Source of the DNA: Chloroflexota bacterium
GTDB lineage: Bacteria > Chloroflexota > Dehalococcoidia > Dehalococcoidales > UBA2162
NCBI GenBank assembly: GCA_016199495.1
Contig: JACQGQ010000037.1
Coordinates: forward strand, 1-37,009
Direction of reading: 5' to 3'
DNA length: 37,009 nt
Shown piece after piece: positions 10,302 through 21,792 of this stretch. The notes below the pieces were generated by a model. That model saw only the letters and a program-made list of their open reading frames with translations. It was not told the DNA's origin and did not search any database. Made by a program: the position numbers and the translations under genes. Position 1 is the first letter of the stretch; every line of letters begins with the position of its first letter.

Positions 10302-10436
10302 CCTCACCCCCTTTATCCCCCTCTCCTTGTGAAGGAGAGGGGGAAGAGATTTTAGAGAGGGGGCATTGCCCCCTCTCTTACTACACTCCCCCTTCCCCCG
10401 TATTTAATACGGGGGAAGGGGGCAGGGGGATAGGTT
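10302..10436. repeat. Nested-palindrome intergenic element, copy R3
   Basis: cctcaccccctttatccccctctccttgtgaaggagaggggg ... agagagggggcattgccccctctct ... cccccttcccccgtatttaatacgggggaagggggcagggggataggtt. Confidence 0.9.
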
Positions 10437-10493
10437 GCTCAACAATCATCTTCCTAAGTATTGACTTTGCCAAATGTTTCAGTCGTTAATTGG

Positions 10494-12152
10494 TTACACC
10501 TTGACCATAAAGGGCAGCACCATCGGGTGGCGTCTCGTCTGTTGATAATAAAACTTGTTCAATGTATCTCTAACCTTGGTATTGATAAAGCCCCAATCAG
10601 CCGAGTGGGCGCCGCCATGGTCGAGGACTCGGGCTACCAGGTCACAGCTTTCATCGAGCATATCCTTGGATTCCCTGGTATCAACAAAACCTCGTGAGAT
10701 AATATCGGGACGCCCCACTATCTTACCGGTTTGCCGGTTAACGGCGATAATCACCATCACTATTCCGTCTTTCGATAGCATCTTCCGGTCACGGAGAACA
10801 ACACTGCCAATATCACCGACACTTAGCCCATCAACATAGACGTTACTCGAAGCAACCTTACCGGCTATCTTGCCTGCCTGCGGACCAAGCTCAAGGATAT
10901 CACCGTCTTCGAGCACGAAGATATTGTCTTTAGGGATACCGACTGATTGAGCCAGTTTCGCATGCAGGCTCAAATGGCGGTATTCGCCGTGGATAGGCAT
11001 AAAGAATTTTGGGTTGACCAGAGTTAACAGTAGTTTTAGCTCCTCCTGGCTGGCATGTCCGTGGACATGAACCGGTGCCACCTTATCATAAAATACTTGT
11101 GCCCCTTGCTTGAAGAGGCTATCCACTGTCTTGTTGACCAGCCCTTCATTGCCCGGAATAGGAGTTGCTGAAATAACTACGGTATCACCACGCAGAATGT
11201 GCACCTGGCGGTGGTCCCGGTTAGCCATACGCACCAGGGCTGAAGTAGGCTCGCCTTGACTTCCGGTAGTGACAAAGGCAACCTTGTTACGAGGCATACC
11301 ACGCAGGTCATCCATCCGGGCCAGGACCCCATCCGGTGCCTTAAGATAGCCTAATTCTAACGCCATGTGTGCCGTATCGCTCATACTGCGCCCGACAATA
11401 AAGACACGGCGCTGGTGTTTGGCGGCGGCATCAATAACCTGCTGAACACGCGAAATTAGTGATGAAAAGGTGGTTACAATCACTCTCCCCGGTGCCTCAG
11501 CCATAATATGGTCCAGTGTTTCACCCACCACCTTCTCTGACGGCGTGTAACCGGGTAGCTCAGCATAAGTGGAGTCGGCGAGGAGGAGCAAAACCCCCTG
11601 TCCCCCGAGCAGAGCCAGCCGCGACAACGCCGTCGGTTGGCCGCTAACCGGTGTATAGTCAAGCTTAAAATCTCCGCTATGAACTATGGTGCCAATCGGG
11701 GTAGTTATGATTAGACCGGCAGCATCAGGTATGCTGTGGCAAACCGGGAAGAACTCGACCCTGAATTTCCCCAGTGTAATCTTCTCACCGAACGGCACTA
11801 CCTTTAGACTGGCTCCCGAGAGCGCCTTCCGCTCTTTCAGCTTAACCGAGATAAGACCCCGGGTAAGCTTGGTGGAATAGACAGGGGCATTAAGCTGAGG
11901 CAGCAGATAGGGCAGGGCGCCAATATGGTCCTCATGACCATGGGTGACGACGATACCCTTTATCCTTGCCTGCTTATCCAGCAGGTAGCTAATATCAGGG
12001 ATTACTAAATCAACGCCAAACATCCCTTCCTCGGGGAACATAAGCCCGGCATCGATGATGATGATGTCCTCTTCATACTCCAGCACCATCATGTTTTTGC
12101 CGATTTCACTCAGTCCACCGAGGGGGATTACCTTGAGTCCTGGTTTAGCCAT
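10494..12152 (-). CDS. rnj: Ribonuclease J
   Basis: 552 aa; GGLSEIGKNMMVLEY, GIVVTHGHEDHIGALPYLLPQLNAPVYST, HIHGEYRHL-type motif, FVTTGSQGEPTSALVRMA. Confidence 0.96.
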   Translation of the reverse strand: MAKPGLKVIPLGGLSEIGKNMMVLEYEEDIIIIDAGLMFPEEGMFGVDLVIPDISYLLDKQARIKGIVVTHGHEDHIGALPYLLPQLNAPVYSTKLTRGLISVKLKERKALSGASLKVVPFGEKITLGKFRVEFFPVCHSIPDAAGLIITTPIGTIVHSGDFKLDYTPVSGQPTALSRLALLGGQGVLLLLADSTYAELPGYTPSEKVVGETLDHIMAEAPGRVIVTTFSSLISRVQQVIDAAAKHQRRVFIVGRSMSDTAHMALELGYLKAPDGVLARMDDLRGMPRNKVAFVTTGSQGEPTSALVRMANRDHRQVHILRGDTVVISATPIPGNEGLVNKTVDSLFKQGAQVFYDKVAPVHVHGHASQEELKLLLTLVNPKFFMPIHGEYRHLSLHAKLAQSVGIPKDNIFVLEDGDILELGPQAGKIAGKVASSNVYVDGLSVGDIGSVVLRDRKMLSKDGIVMVIIAVNRQTGKIVGRPDIISRGFVDTRESKDMLDESCDLVARVLDHGGAHSADWGFINTKVRDTLNKFYYQQTRRHPMVLPFMVKV

Positions 12153-12231
12153 TTTTCAAACCGCCAACCCCTTTTAGTACTATAGTCGTATCTTAAAACC
12201 TCAAACCTCTTTAACTACTGTTGCCACAGTC

Positions 12232-12834
12232 TTAGACCTCAAACATCTTTAATTGCTCTGGCTGTGGCGCGGCTTCAGTCATACTTTTCGCCTCGACTAA
12301 GAGTGCCGGAATCTTAAGCATATCGGCTCCTATCGTTTGCCGCAAGCCTTGCTGATGAAGAGCCGCCGCCGGATGATACATAGCATAGTAAACGATATTA
12401 TCTTGTTTTTGAGCGGTGCCATGGATTTTACCGATACTCTTACCGGGAAAGAACATCGCCATCGAGTAGCGCCCGAGGGTTACAATCATCCTGGGGCGGA
12501 TTATCTCAATCTGGCGTTCCAGCCATGGTCGGCAAGCAGCAATCTCAGACGGGAGCGGGTCACGGTTTTGCGGGGGACGACTCTTAATCACATTGGCGAT
12601 ATAAACTTGCTCACGTTTCAACCCAATAGAGGCCAGTAATTCATCCAGATATTGTCCCGCCGGGCCAACAAAAGGACGTCCCTGCTGGTCTTCGTACCAG
12701 CCCGGCGCCTCGCCGATAAACATTATCTCAGCATCTTCGGGACCTTCACCTGGTACCGCTTTGGTGCGATGCTTAAACAAACCGCACCGCTGGCAGACAG
12801 CGATTTCCTTATAAAGCTCGCCCAGCGCTGACAT
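12232..12834 (-). CDS. Uracil-DNA glycosylase, family 4/5 type (Fe-S)
   Basis: CQRCGLFKHRTKAVPGEGPEDAEIMFIGEAPGWYEDQQGRPFVGPAGQYLDELL; YYAMYHPAAALHQ. Confidence 0.94.
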   Translation of the reverse strand: MSALGELYKEIAVCQRCGLFKHRTKAVPGEGPEDAEIMFIGEAPGWYEDQQGRPFVGPAGQYLDELLASIGLKREQVYIANVIKSRPPQNRDPLPSEIAACRPWLERQIEIIRPRMIVTLGRYSMAMFFPGKSIGKIHGTAQKQDNIVYYAMYHPAAALHQQGLRQTIGADMLKIPALLVEAKSMTEAAPQPEQLKMFEV

Positions 12835-12865
12835 CTTATACTACTAACTTAAACAGGAAAGCCTA

Positions 12866-12897
12866 ATTAGTCTTGTGCCTATGATAACACGACTAAT
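12866..12897. promoter_or_regulatory. Inverted repeat in the udg/glyA divergent intergenic region
   Basis: ATTAGTC-tt-GTG ... CAC-GACTAAT; arms match except for a 2-nt bulge. Confidence 0.35.
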
Positions 12898-12966
12898 ATG
12901 TCAAGTCAATTTAGTGGGATATTTTCAAGCCTATCCCGGTATCATCTCTATTAGAAATCTTCTCTA

Positions 12967-13007
12967 CCTGTTGACAGCATCAGTGCCCCGTTGTAGACTT
13001 CAACAGG
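12967..13007 (+). promoter_or_regulatory. Inverted repeat overlapping the glyA Shine-Dalgarno
   Basis: CCTGTTGA (12967-12974) and TCAACAGG (13000-13007) are perfect 8-bp complements; the right arm shares AGG with the AGGAGG at 13005-13010 before ATG 13015. Confidence 0.4.
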
Positions 13008-13014
13008 AGGAAAA

Positions 13015-14259
13015 ATGAAATTTTTAAGCCAAATAGACCCGGAAATCAGCCATGCCCTCGATTTAGAGGCGAAGCGACAAAAGGAAACAGTAAACCTTAT
13101 CGCTTCTGAGAACTATGCCAGCCGGGCTGTGCTTGAAGCTCAAGGCTCGTTTCTAACCAACAAATACGCTGAGGGTTATCCCCGGCGCCGCTACTATGGT
13201 GGTTGTGAAAATATGGATATAGTGGAAACCTTAGCCATCGAGCGGGCAAAAGAGCTGTTCCATGCTGAGCACGCTAATGTCCAGCCGCATAGCGGAACTC
13301 AGGCTAATATGGCAGTATATTATGCCCTATTAGAGTATGGTGATACCGTTATGGGCATGAGCCTGACTCACGGTGGCCATCTTACCCACGGTGATAAAGT
13401 AAGCTTCTCCGGCAAATCATATAATTTTATCCTCTACGGTGTTAACCGGGAAACAGAAAGGATTGACTACCCGGAGCTAGAGAGGCTGGCCTTAAAGCAC
13501 CAGCCCAAGCTGATTGTCGCTGGCGCCAGTGCTTATCCCCGTATTATCGATTTTGAGCGCTTCCGCCATATTGCCGACCTGGTAGGCGCCAAACTCATCG
13601 TTGATATGGCGCACATCGCCGGGATGATAGCTGTCGGTCTACATCCTTCCCCTGTACCCTATGCCGATGTCATAACCTCAACTACCCATAAGACGCTACG
13701 TGGTCCCCGGAGCGGGTTCATTTTATGTCGCCGCCAGTTGGCTGCGGCAATAGATGAGGCTGTCTTTCCCCAAATGCAGGGCGGACCCCTAATGCAGGCC
13801 GTTGCTGCCAAAGCGGTCGCCTTCCACGAAGCGATGCAACCTGACTTCGCCGACTATCAACGTGCCACGCTGGACAACGCCCTTGTTCTGGCCAGTGAAC
13901 TGGAGCGACTAGGGTTACGCCTCATCTCAGGAGGAACAGACAATCACCTGGTTTTGGTCGACCTCAGCGGAAGCGGTGTCACCGGCAAAGAGGCCGAAGA
14001 GGCTCTAGGCAGGGTCGGTATTGTTATTAATCGGAATAGCATTCCTTTTGACCCACGCCCGGCAATAATCACCAGTGGCATCAGACTGGGCACACCGGCG
14101 GTAACTACCCGTGGTTTCGGCAAAGAGGAAATAAGACAGATTGCTTCACTAATTGTCGCAGTAATCGCTAATCCGGACAAGCCCAATATTGAAAAGCAGG
14201 TAAGGCAGGCAGTTAGCCAGATGTGTTCCCGCTTCCCGGTACCCGGGATTGATGACTGA
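13015..14259 (+). CDS. glyA: Serine hydroxymethyltransferase
   Basis: 414 aa; [45 protein letters not shown]-lysine motif; AGGAGG SD. Confidence 0.98.
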   Translation: MKFLSQIDPEISHALDLEAKRQKETVNLIASENYASRAVLEAQGSFLTNKYAEGYPRRRYYGGCENMDIVETLAIERAKELFHAEHANVQPHSGTQANMAVYYALLEYGDTVMGMSLTHGGHLTHGDKVSFSGKSYNFILYGVNRETERIDYPELERLALKHQPKLIVAGASAYPRIIDFERFRHIADLVGAKLIVDMAHIAGMIAVGLHPSPVPYADVITSTTHKTLRGPRSGFILCRRQLAAAIDEAVFPQMQGGPLMQAVAAKAVAFHEAMQPDFADYQRATLDNALVLASELERLGLRLISGGTDNHLVLVDLSGSGVTGKEAEEALGRVGIVINRNSIPFDPRPAIITSGIRLGTPAVTTRGFGKEEIRQIASLIVAVIANPDKPNIEKQVRQAVSQMCSRFPVPGIDD

Positions 14260-14270
14260 AATTATTTGAT

Positions 14271-14468
14271 AACCCCATCCCCTGTATCCCCTTCCCCTTG
14301 TTAAGGGGAAGGGGAATTTGTTTGTTTGAGAGAGGCAAAGCCTCTCTCAAACCCTCTCCCAAAAGGCATTACTGCCAAACTGAGTCGTTTAAGAGGGGCT
14401 GACGCCCCTCTTTTTAATATCTTCCCTCTCTCCTTTGAAGGAGAGTGGGATAAAGGGGGTGAGATGGA
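14271..14468. repeat. Nested-palindrome intergenic element, copy R4
   Basis: taaccccatcccctgtatccccttccccttgttaaggggaagggg ... gagagaggcaaagcctctctc ... aagaggggctgacgcccctctt ... ctctcctttgaaggagagtgggataaagggggtgaga. Confidence 0.85.
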
Positions 14469-14523
14469 TAACAAATAGTGCTATAATGAAGCCATCTATT
14501 TTGAATTAAAGAAAGGATATGAC

Positions 14524-15465
14524 ATGGACGAATTGAAAGTGTTCACCGGTAATGCCCACCCGGCCCTGGCACAGGCAATCACCGAATATCTGGATATGCC
14601 CTTAGGCCGGTCCGAGGTTTTTGAGTTCAGTAACGAAAATATCTTCGTTCGTATCCTGGATAATGTCCGCCAGCGAGATACTTTTGTCGTGCAACCCATC
14701 TGCTCTCCGGTCAATAAGAGCCTGGTTGAGCTATTGATTATGATTGATGCCTTAAAGCGTGCCTCGGCCGAGCGCATTACCGCCGTAGTGCCCTACTACG
14801 GCTATAGTCGCACCGATAAAAAAGACCAGCCCCGCGTCCCGATAACCGCCAGGTTAATAGCTGACCTGCTCACGGTAGCTGGTGCCAATCGGCTGCTGAC
14901 CGTGGACTTGCACGCCCCGCAGATTCAAGGCTTTTTTAACATACCCGTTGATGAACTGACGGCTCTCTACCTGCTGAGCGATTATTTTAAGAAGAAAGAT
15001 TTTAATGACCTGGTGGTGGTGGCCACTGATATCGGTATTTCTAAACGAGCCCGAGACCTGGCAGCCAAGCTTAATGCCCCGCTGGCGATTATGGAAAAGA
15101 GACGGTTGGGTAATATCGACCAGACGGAGACGCTTAATGTTATCGGGGAGGTAAAAGGCAAGGTAGCCCTGACCATGGATGATGAAATAGATACCGCTGG
15201 CTCACTGGTAGATACTGTCGCCACCTTAATAAAGCACGGCGCCAAGCAGGTATATGCTTGCTGCACCCACCCCATATTTTCCGGTCCAGCTATCCAGAGA
15301 ATAGCCTCGTGCCCGGTGAAGGAGGTGGTCGTGACTGACACTGTGCCCGTCGCCAATAATAAGAAACTGGCAAAAATTACTGTTCTACCGATAGCCCCCC
15401 TGCTGGGTGAAGCTATCCACCGTATTCATAGCGGGCAATCCATCGGGGCGATGTTTGAGCAATGA
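14524..15465 (+). CDS. prs: Ribose-phosphate pyrophosphokinase
   Basis: 313 aa; LKVFTGNAHPALAQAI, RITAVVPYYGYSRTDKKDQPRVPI, LLTVDLHAPQIQGFF, LTMDDEIDTAGSL. Confidence 0.98.
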   Translation: MDELKVFTGNAHPALAQAITEYLDMPLGRSEVFEFSNENIFVRILDNVRQRDTFVVQPICSPVNKSLVELLIMIDALKRASAERITAVVPYYGYSRTDKKDQPRVPITARLIADLLTVAGANRLLTVDLHAPQIQGFFNIPVDELTALYLLSDYFKKKDFNDLVVVATDIGISKRARDLAAKLNAPLAIMEKRRLGNIDQTETLNVIGEVKGKVALTMDDEIDTAGSLVDTVATLIKHGAKQVYACCTHPIFSGPAIQRIASCPVKEVVVTDTVPVANNKKLAKITVLPIAPLLGEAIHRIHSGQSIGAMFEQ

Positions 15466-15467
15466 TA

Positions 15468-15802
15468 ACCTCACCCCCTTAATCCCCCTCTCCTTGTGAA
15501 GGAGAGGGGGAAATACAGGTTTTGAAGGGGCTTCGCCCCTTCAATCTGCTCCTGATAAAGGGGAAGGGGAGAGACATTAGAAAAGGGGCGCTAGCCCCTC
15601 TGAGACGCCCTGTTAGTCTAAGCTCCCCCGAAGGAAAGGGAGAAGTCCTTCCATGCCATAGTAAGGGTTAGAGAGGGGTAAAGCCCTTTCAGGATTTAGA
15701 AAAGGGATACGGAAGGAGAGTTAAAGAGAGGCTTCGCCTCTCTTATGTAAACCAATGCCCCTTCCCCTTATCAAGGGGAAGGGGATAAAGGGGATGGGGT
15801 TA
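15468..15802. repeat. Nested-palindrome intergenic element, copy R5 (expanded, about 335 bp)
   Basis: cctcacccccttaatccccctctccttgtgaaggagaggggg (H1 15484-15510); ttgaaggggc-ttc-gccccttcaa (15522-15544); agagaggc-ttc-gcctctct (15725-15743); ends ccccttccccttatcaaggggaaggggataaaggggatggggttat. Confidence 0.85.
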
Positions 15803-15831
15803 TTAGGTGAACTCGAAGGAGAGAGTGAGAC

Positions 15832-18624
<2,793 letters not shown>

Positions 18625-18745
18625 CTTAGCTTGTTTATTAACCCACCCTCCGACCCCCTTACCCAATGTAGTGTCTTATAAGTTCATTGAATAATTCTTC
18701 TCACTTTCCTAAAGGGAGACTGAGAAGGATTTCTCTTTAAGCAGT

Positions 18746-18982
18746 CGTCAAAATCCCCCTTAATCCCCCTTTGGCAAAGGGGGAGACGAAAGAGATTAAA
18801 GCAACTTATTTACGAGACAGACTCCTAGTAGGGAAGGGAAACTCTAAGAGAGGTGAAGCCCCTCTTATATATCCAAAGCCCCTTCTCCTTAAGGGGGAGT
18901 CTGAGAGGGGCTTCGCCCCTCTCAAAAATCACTTTCCCTTCCCCTTAAAAAGGGGAAGGGGATAAAGGGGATAGGGTTATAG
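18746..18982. repeat. Nested-palindrome intergenic element, copy R6 (diverged/mosaic)
   Basis: cccccttaatccccctttggcaaaggggg ... gagaggggcttcgcccctctc ... ccttccccttaaaaaggggaaggggataaaggggatagggttata. Confidence 0.8.
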
Positions 18983-19008
18983 TAAAAATAAAAGGGTGAA
19001 AGGGTTGC

Positions 19009-19038
19009 TTGACAAGGCAGAATGGCCTTTGCTATAAT
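19009..19038 (+). promoter_or_regulatory. Sigma70-type promoter for the HTH-PIN operon
   Basis: TTGACA (19009-19014), 18-nt spacer, TATAAT (19033-19038), perfect consensus hexamers; ggagg SD and ATG 19076 downstream. Confidence 0.75.
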
Positions 19039-19041
19039 ATG

Positions 19042-19056
19042 GTTGTAGACTACAAC
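19042..19056. promoter_or_regulatory. Candidate operator palindrome
   Basis: GTTGTAG-A-CTACAAC, perfect 7-bp arms, immediately downstream of the -10 box. Confidence 0.6.
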
Positions 19057-19075
19057 TATATTTCTGGAGGATAAG

Positions 19076-19573
19076 ATGACCAGCCAAAGAGAAGATGACT
19101 TAATCAGTGTCCGGGAAGCCGCCCGGGAGTGCGGGCGGAATATGGAAACTGTCCGCCGCTGGATTTGGGGCGGCAAATTGCCCGCCCAAAAGCTCGGTAA
19201 CCAGCTTTTCATCAAGCGGAGTGACTTCGCCGGCTTTTGCCGCGAGACGGCTATCCGGGAATACGAAGCCAAACCCAGGCCCGATTTTCCGGAGCGGGCG
19301 ATAGTTTTTCAAGAAAGACTGAAAGCCAAGGGAGTCAAGCCAATCGATACCGCCGAAGAAATTCGTAAGATGCGGGAGGAGCGTATGAATGAACTGGAAC
19401 AGCGTTTGCCTCAACCAGAAACCATGGTAAAACCGGGGAGTAAGGCTAACCTCATTAAGAGAATGCGGAAGCTGCGTGAAAGCATACGTACCAGGGTCGG
19501 AAACCTGGATGCGGCCGGGACGATAGAACAACTTCGTGAGGAGAGAATGAATGAACTCACGCGTCTGCGTTGA
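19076..19573 (+). CDS. MerR/excisionase-like HTH protein, probable antitoxin of the PIN toxin
   Basis: ISVREAARECGRNMETVRRWIWGGKLPAQKLGNQLFIKRSDFAGFCRE HTH; C-terminal helices with repeated (M/L)REERMNEL; overlaps the PIN gene by 23 nt. Confidence 0.75.
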   Translation: MTSQREDDLISVREAARECGRNMETVRRWIWGGKLPAQKLGNQLFIKRSDFAGFCRETAIREYEAKPRPDFPERAIVFQERLKAKGVKPIDTAEEIRKMREERMNELEQRLPQPETMVKPGSKANLIKRMRKLRESIRTRVGNLDAAGTIEQLREERMNELTRLR

Positions 19574-19994
19574 TGCCAGCCTAGCCGTGCAATGGCTGAT
19601 ACCGACACAACAGGACCCGCTAGCAGAGTCTTTACTGCAATCGTGGGACCAGGCCGGGACTGAACTCATTGGTCCGCCATTATTTGATGCTGAGGTAACT
19701 TCAACTATCAGACGGCACGTGTATTTTAAGAAACTTCTGCCGGCGCAAGGGGAAAAAGCCTTTTTGTTCTACCACGAGCTAGCTGTGAAAATTGTCAGTC
19801 CGCCTGAGCTTCCCCGGATAGCCTGGCAACTGGCACAGGCATTCAATCTACCGGTATGCTATGATATGCACTACCTGGCCGTGGCCGAGCTTGAGGACTG
19901 CGAACTGTGGACGGCCGATAGCCGACTGGCTAACTCCCTGAAAGGCAAGAATAAGCGGCTAAGATGGTTGGGAGACTACGCTAAGAAAACCTGA
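19551..19994 (+). CDS. PIN-domain (VapC-like) toxin/ribonuclease
   Basis: VCVDASLAVQWLIP, PPLFDAEVTSTIRR, LPVCYDMHYLAVAELEDCELWTADSRLANSL: acidic PIN motifs. Confidence 0.85.
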   Translation: MNSRVCVDASLAVQWLIPTQQDPLAESLLQSWDQAGTELIGPPLFDAEVTSTIRRHVYFKKLLPAQGEKAFLFYHELAVKIVSPPELPRIAWQLAQAFNLPVCYDMHYLAVAELEDCELWTADSRLANSLKGKNKRLRWLGDYAKKT

Positions 19995-20027
19995 ATACTG
20001 CTGTGGAGGGTGAGAAGAGGAGTATAT

Positions 20028-21017
20028 ATGGGGAATCACATATTCCTTGCCAGTAAAGATAATTTTGAGAAATGCCTTGAATATGGAGTGTATGGCGGTA
20101 TTTCTCATTCCTTTGAAAGGACTAATTCAGAAATTATATCTGGGTTTGAAGCTATAAGACCAGGAGACTTCATATTCTTCTACGTTAGAAATACAGGTAT
20201 ATACGGCTTATGGAAAGCAACGAGCAGGCCCTTTCTTGATCGAGAGCGCAATGTGTGGGGAAGAAAAGACCAGCTTTACCCTTATAGAGTTTGCTTTGAG
20301 CCTTCGATAAGAGAGTTCCGCAAACCAATTGCTTTGAGTGATATCTTGGACCTACGAGACAAAGGCAAGATATGGACTTTTGACCTAGGGACTTTTACTA
20401 AGAAGAGTCATCAACCTATAACAACGGAAGAGGGAAAAGAACTAATCCGCCTTCTGCTGAGGAACAATCCTATTTTCCATTCGCTTAGGCAAACATCGAA
20501 CCCGTTTTTAGCCAGAGAAGAGGCTCTCCCGCTGAAACTTGAAACGAATAGCAAGGGACAAATAAGAATAGAAGGTTATCTAAATGCTTGGTTTATGCGT
20601 TCTTTTGCTCAAGGGAAGCTTAAAAGTCTTATCGGCGAGTATTACGATTTTCTAAATTACGTCCCTACTTCTTTCAATACAGTGATGGATATTTTCCTCA
20701 CTCACGTCACCTCGGTTGACGGTGTCGATGTGCTTCATAACTTTACTTGTATTGAGTTGAAAACTGGAATATGCGTAGAAGATAATCTGAATCAGATTAT
20801 TAAATACGAGAATTGGCTTGTCAGAAAACTTGCCAGTGGGGATAACGAAATGGTTCAAAGTATATTGGTTGGCTTTGACTTCGATGACAAAGTTCTAGAG
20901 TATGTACAGAAGCGAAGACTTATAGAGGAGAAAACGGTCAGGTTATTAAAGTATAGGGTGAACAGCGAACAAAACGACCTCATACTAACCGAGGTAGAAT
21001 TCGATAGAAGAGCTTAG
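20028..21017 (+). CDS. EVE/PUA-like domain fused to a PD-(D/E)XK-type nuclease-like domain (candidate modification-dependent endonuclease)
   Basis: N-term MGNHIFLASKDNFEKCLEYGVYGGI ... FEAIRPGDFIFFYVRNTGIYGLWKATSRPF ... YPYRV resembles the EVE fold; C-term GYLNAWFMR ... MDIFL ... FTCIELKTGICVEDNLNQIIKYENWLV carries a D-(x)n-ExK-Q-x-x-x-Y pattern. ATG 20028 with upstream gaagaggag SD preferred over the 20010 ORF start. Confidence 0.6.
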   Translation: MGNHIFLASKDNFEKCLEYGVYGGISHSFERTNSEIISGFEAIRPGDFIFFYVRNTGIYGLWKATSRPFLDRERNVWGRKDQLYPYRVCFEPSIREFRKPIALSDILDLRDKGKIWTFDLGTFTKKSHQPITTEEGKELIRLLLRNNPIFHSLRQTSNPFLAREEALPLKLETNSKGQIRIEGYLNAWFMRSFAQGKLKSLIGEYYDFLNYVPTSFNTVMDIFLTHVTSVDGVDVLHNFTCIELKTGICVEDNLNQIIKYENWLVRKLASGDNEMVQSILVGFDFDDKVLEYVQKRRLIEEKTVRLLKYRVNSEQNDLILTEVEFDRRA

Positions 21018-21019
21018 TC

Positions 21020-21490
21020 ATGGAGAACAAAACATTCGTCATAAATTATGAAGCCTCAGACGAAACTATACATAAGTTCGCCGCGACTCTCCTTTTGAGT
21101 AAGTATGAGTCAGAACTTATACTCACGCAGGGCAAATACGCTTACAAAGTCAAGAGTGGAAATGGTGGGCATCTGTACTATAAGAAAGGCAATACTGGTG
21201 AATGGGTCTTGATTGCAAACTGGTGTTTCTACGGACTTTACATTGTAGTGCGCTACAGAAAGCCAGTCTGGCTGAGACCAATGTACGAAACTTTATTTGC
21301 TGGAATGAACTTTGTCGCTACTATTTTTGATGAACATAGCATCGAAATAGTAGGCACGGATGGGCAAATCTTACGAAGCAGGAGATTTCGTCTCAGCCCT
21401 CCTTCAGCTTTGGACAAGGTTATGTCAGAAAAATTCGGCTATGCCGAAGAGAAAATCCTGCGCCTTAAAACAGAACTTGAATTAGATTAG
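21020..21490 (+). CDS. Conserved-looking protein of unknown function, coupled to the EVE-nuclease candidate
   Basis: 156 aa; ATG 2 nt after the upstream stop; no family recognised. Confidence 0.65.
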   Translation: MENKTFVINYEASDETIHKFAATLLLSKYESELILTQGKYAYKVKSGNGGHLYYKKGNTGEWVLIANWCFYGLYIVVRYRKPVWLRPMYETLFAGMNFVATIFDEHSIEIVGTDGQILRSRRFRLSPPSALDKVMSEKFGYAEEKILRLKTELELD

Positions 21491-21524
21491 TAATGACCAA
21501 TAGTGAAATCACCCAGGGTATCTA

Positions 21525-21791
21525 ATGGATGTAGTCATTAGCGACCATGCCCGCTTTGAAATAGTTCGCCGTCAGCTTTCAGAAGAAGCGGTCAGAAATG
21601 TTGCCGAAAATCCACAGCAGGTGGTTAAATTGAAAAAGGAACGCAAGGTCTACCAGAGCAGATACTATGACCCAACTGAAGATAAAGAGATGATTTTGAG
21701 AGTAATCTGTGAAGAAAGGCTCAACCAGCTTTTTGTAGTTACCGCTTACCGAACTTCAAGGATTGACAAGTACTGGAAGAAGGAGGGCTAA
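21525..21791 (+). CDS. DUF4258-like protein (putative toxin)
   Basis: 88 aa; SDHARFEIVRRQLSEEAVRNVAENPQQVV ... KVYQSRY ... ILRVICEERLNQLFVVTAYRTSRIDKYW. Confidence 0.7.
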   Translation: MDVVISDHARFEIVRRQLSEEAVRNVAENPQQVVKLKKERKVYQSRYYDPTEDKEMILRVICEERLNQLFVVTAYRTSRIDKYWKKEG

Positions 21792-21792
21792 C

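Noticed and set aside
12971-12999. TTGACA-17-TAGACT promoter for glyA
   Set aside because: Predicted transcription start would fall within or next to the SD (13005-13010), leaving no usable leader; kept only as an inverted repeat.
18771-18965. 64-aa ORF
   Set aside because: Lies entirely in repeat R6 sequence.
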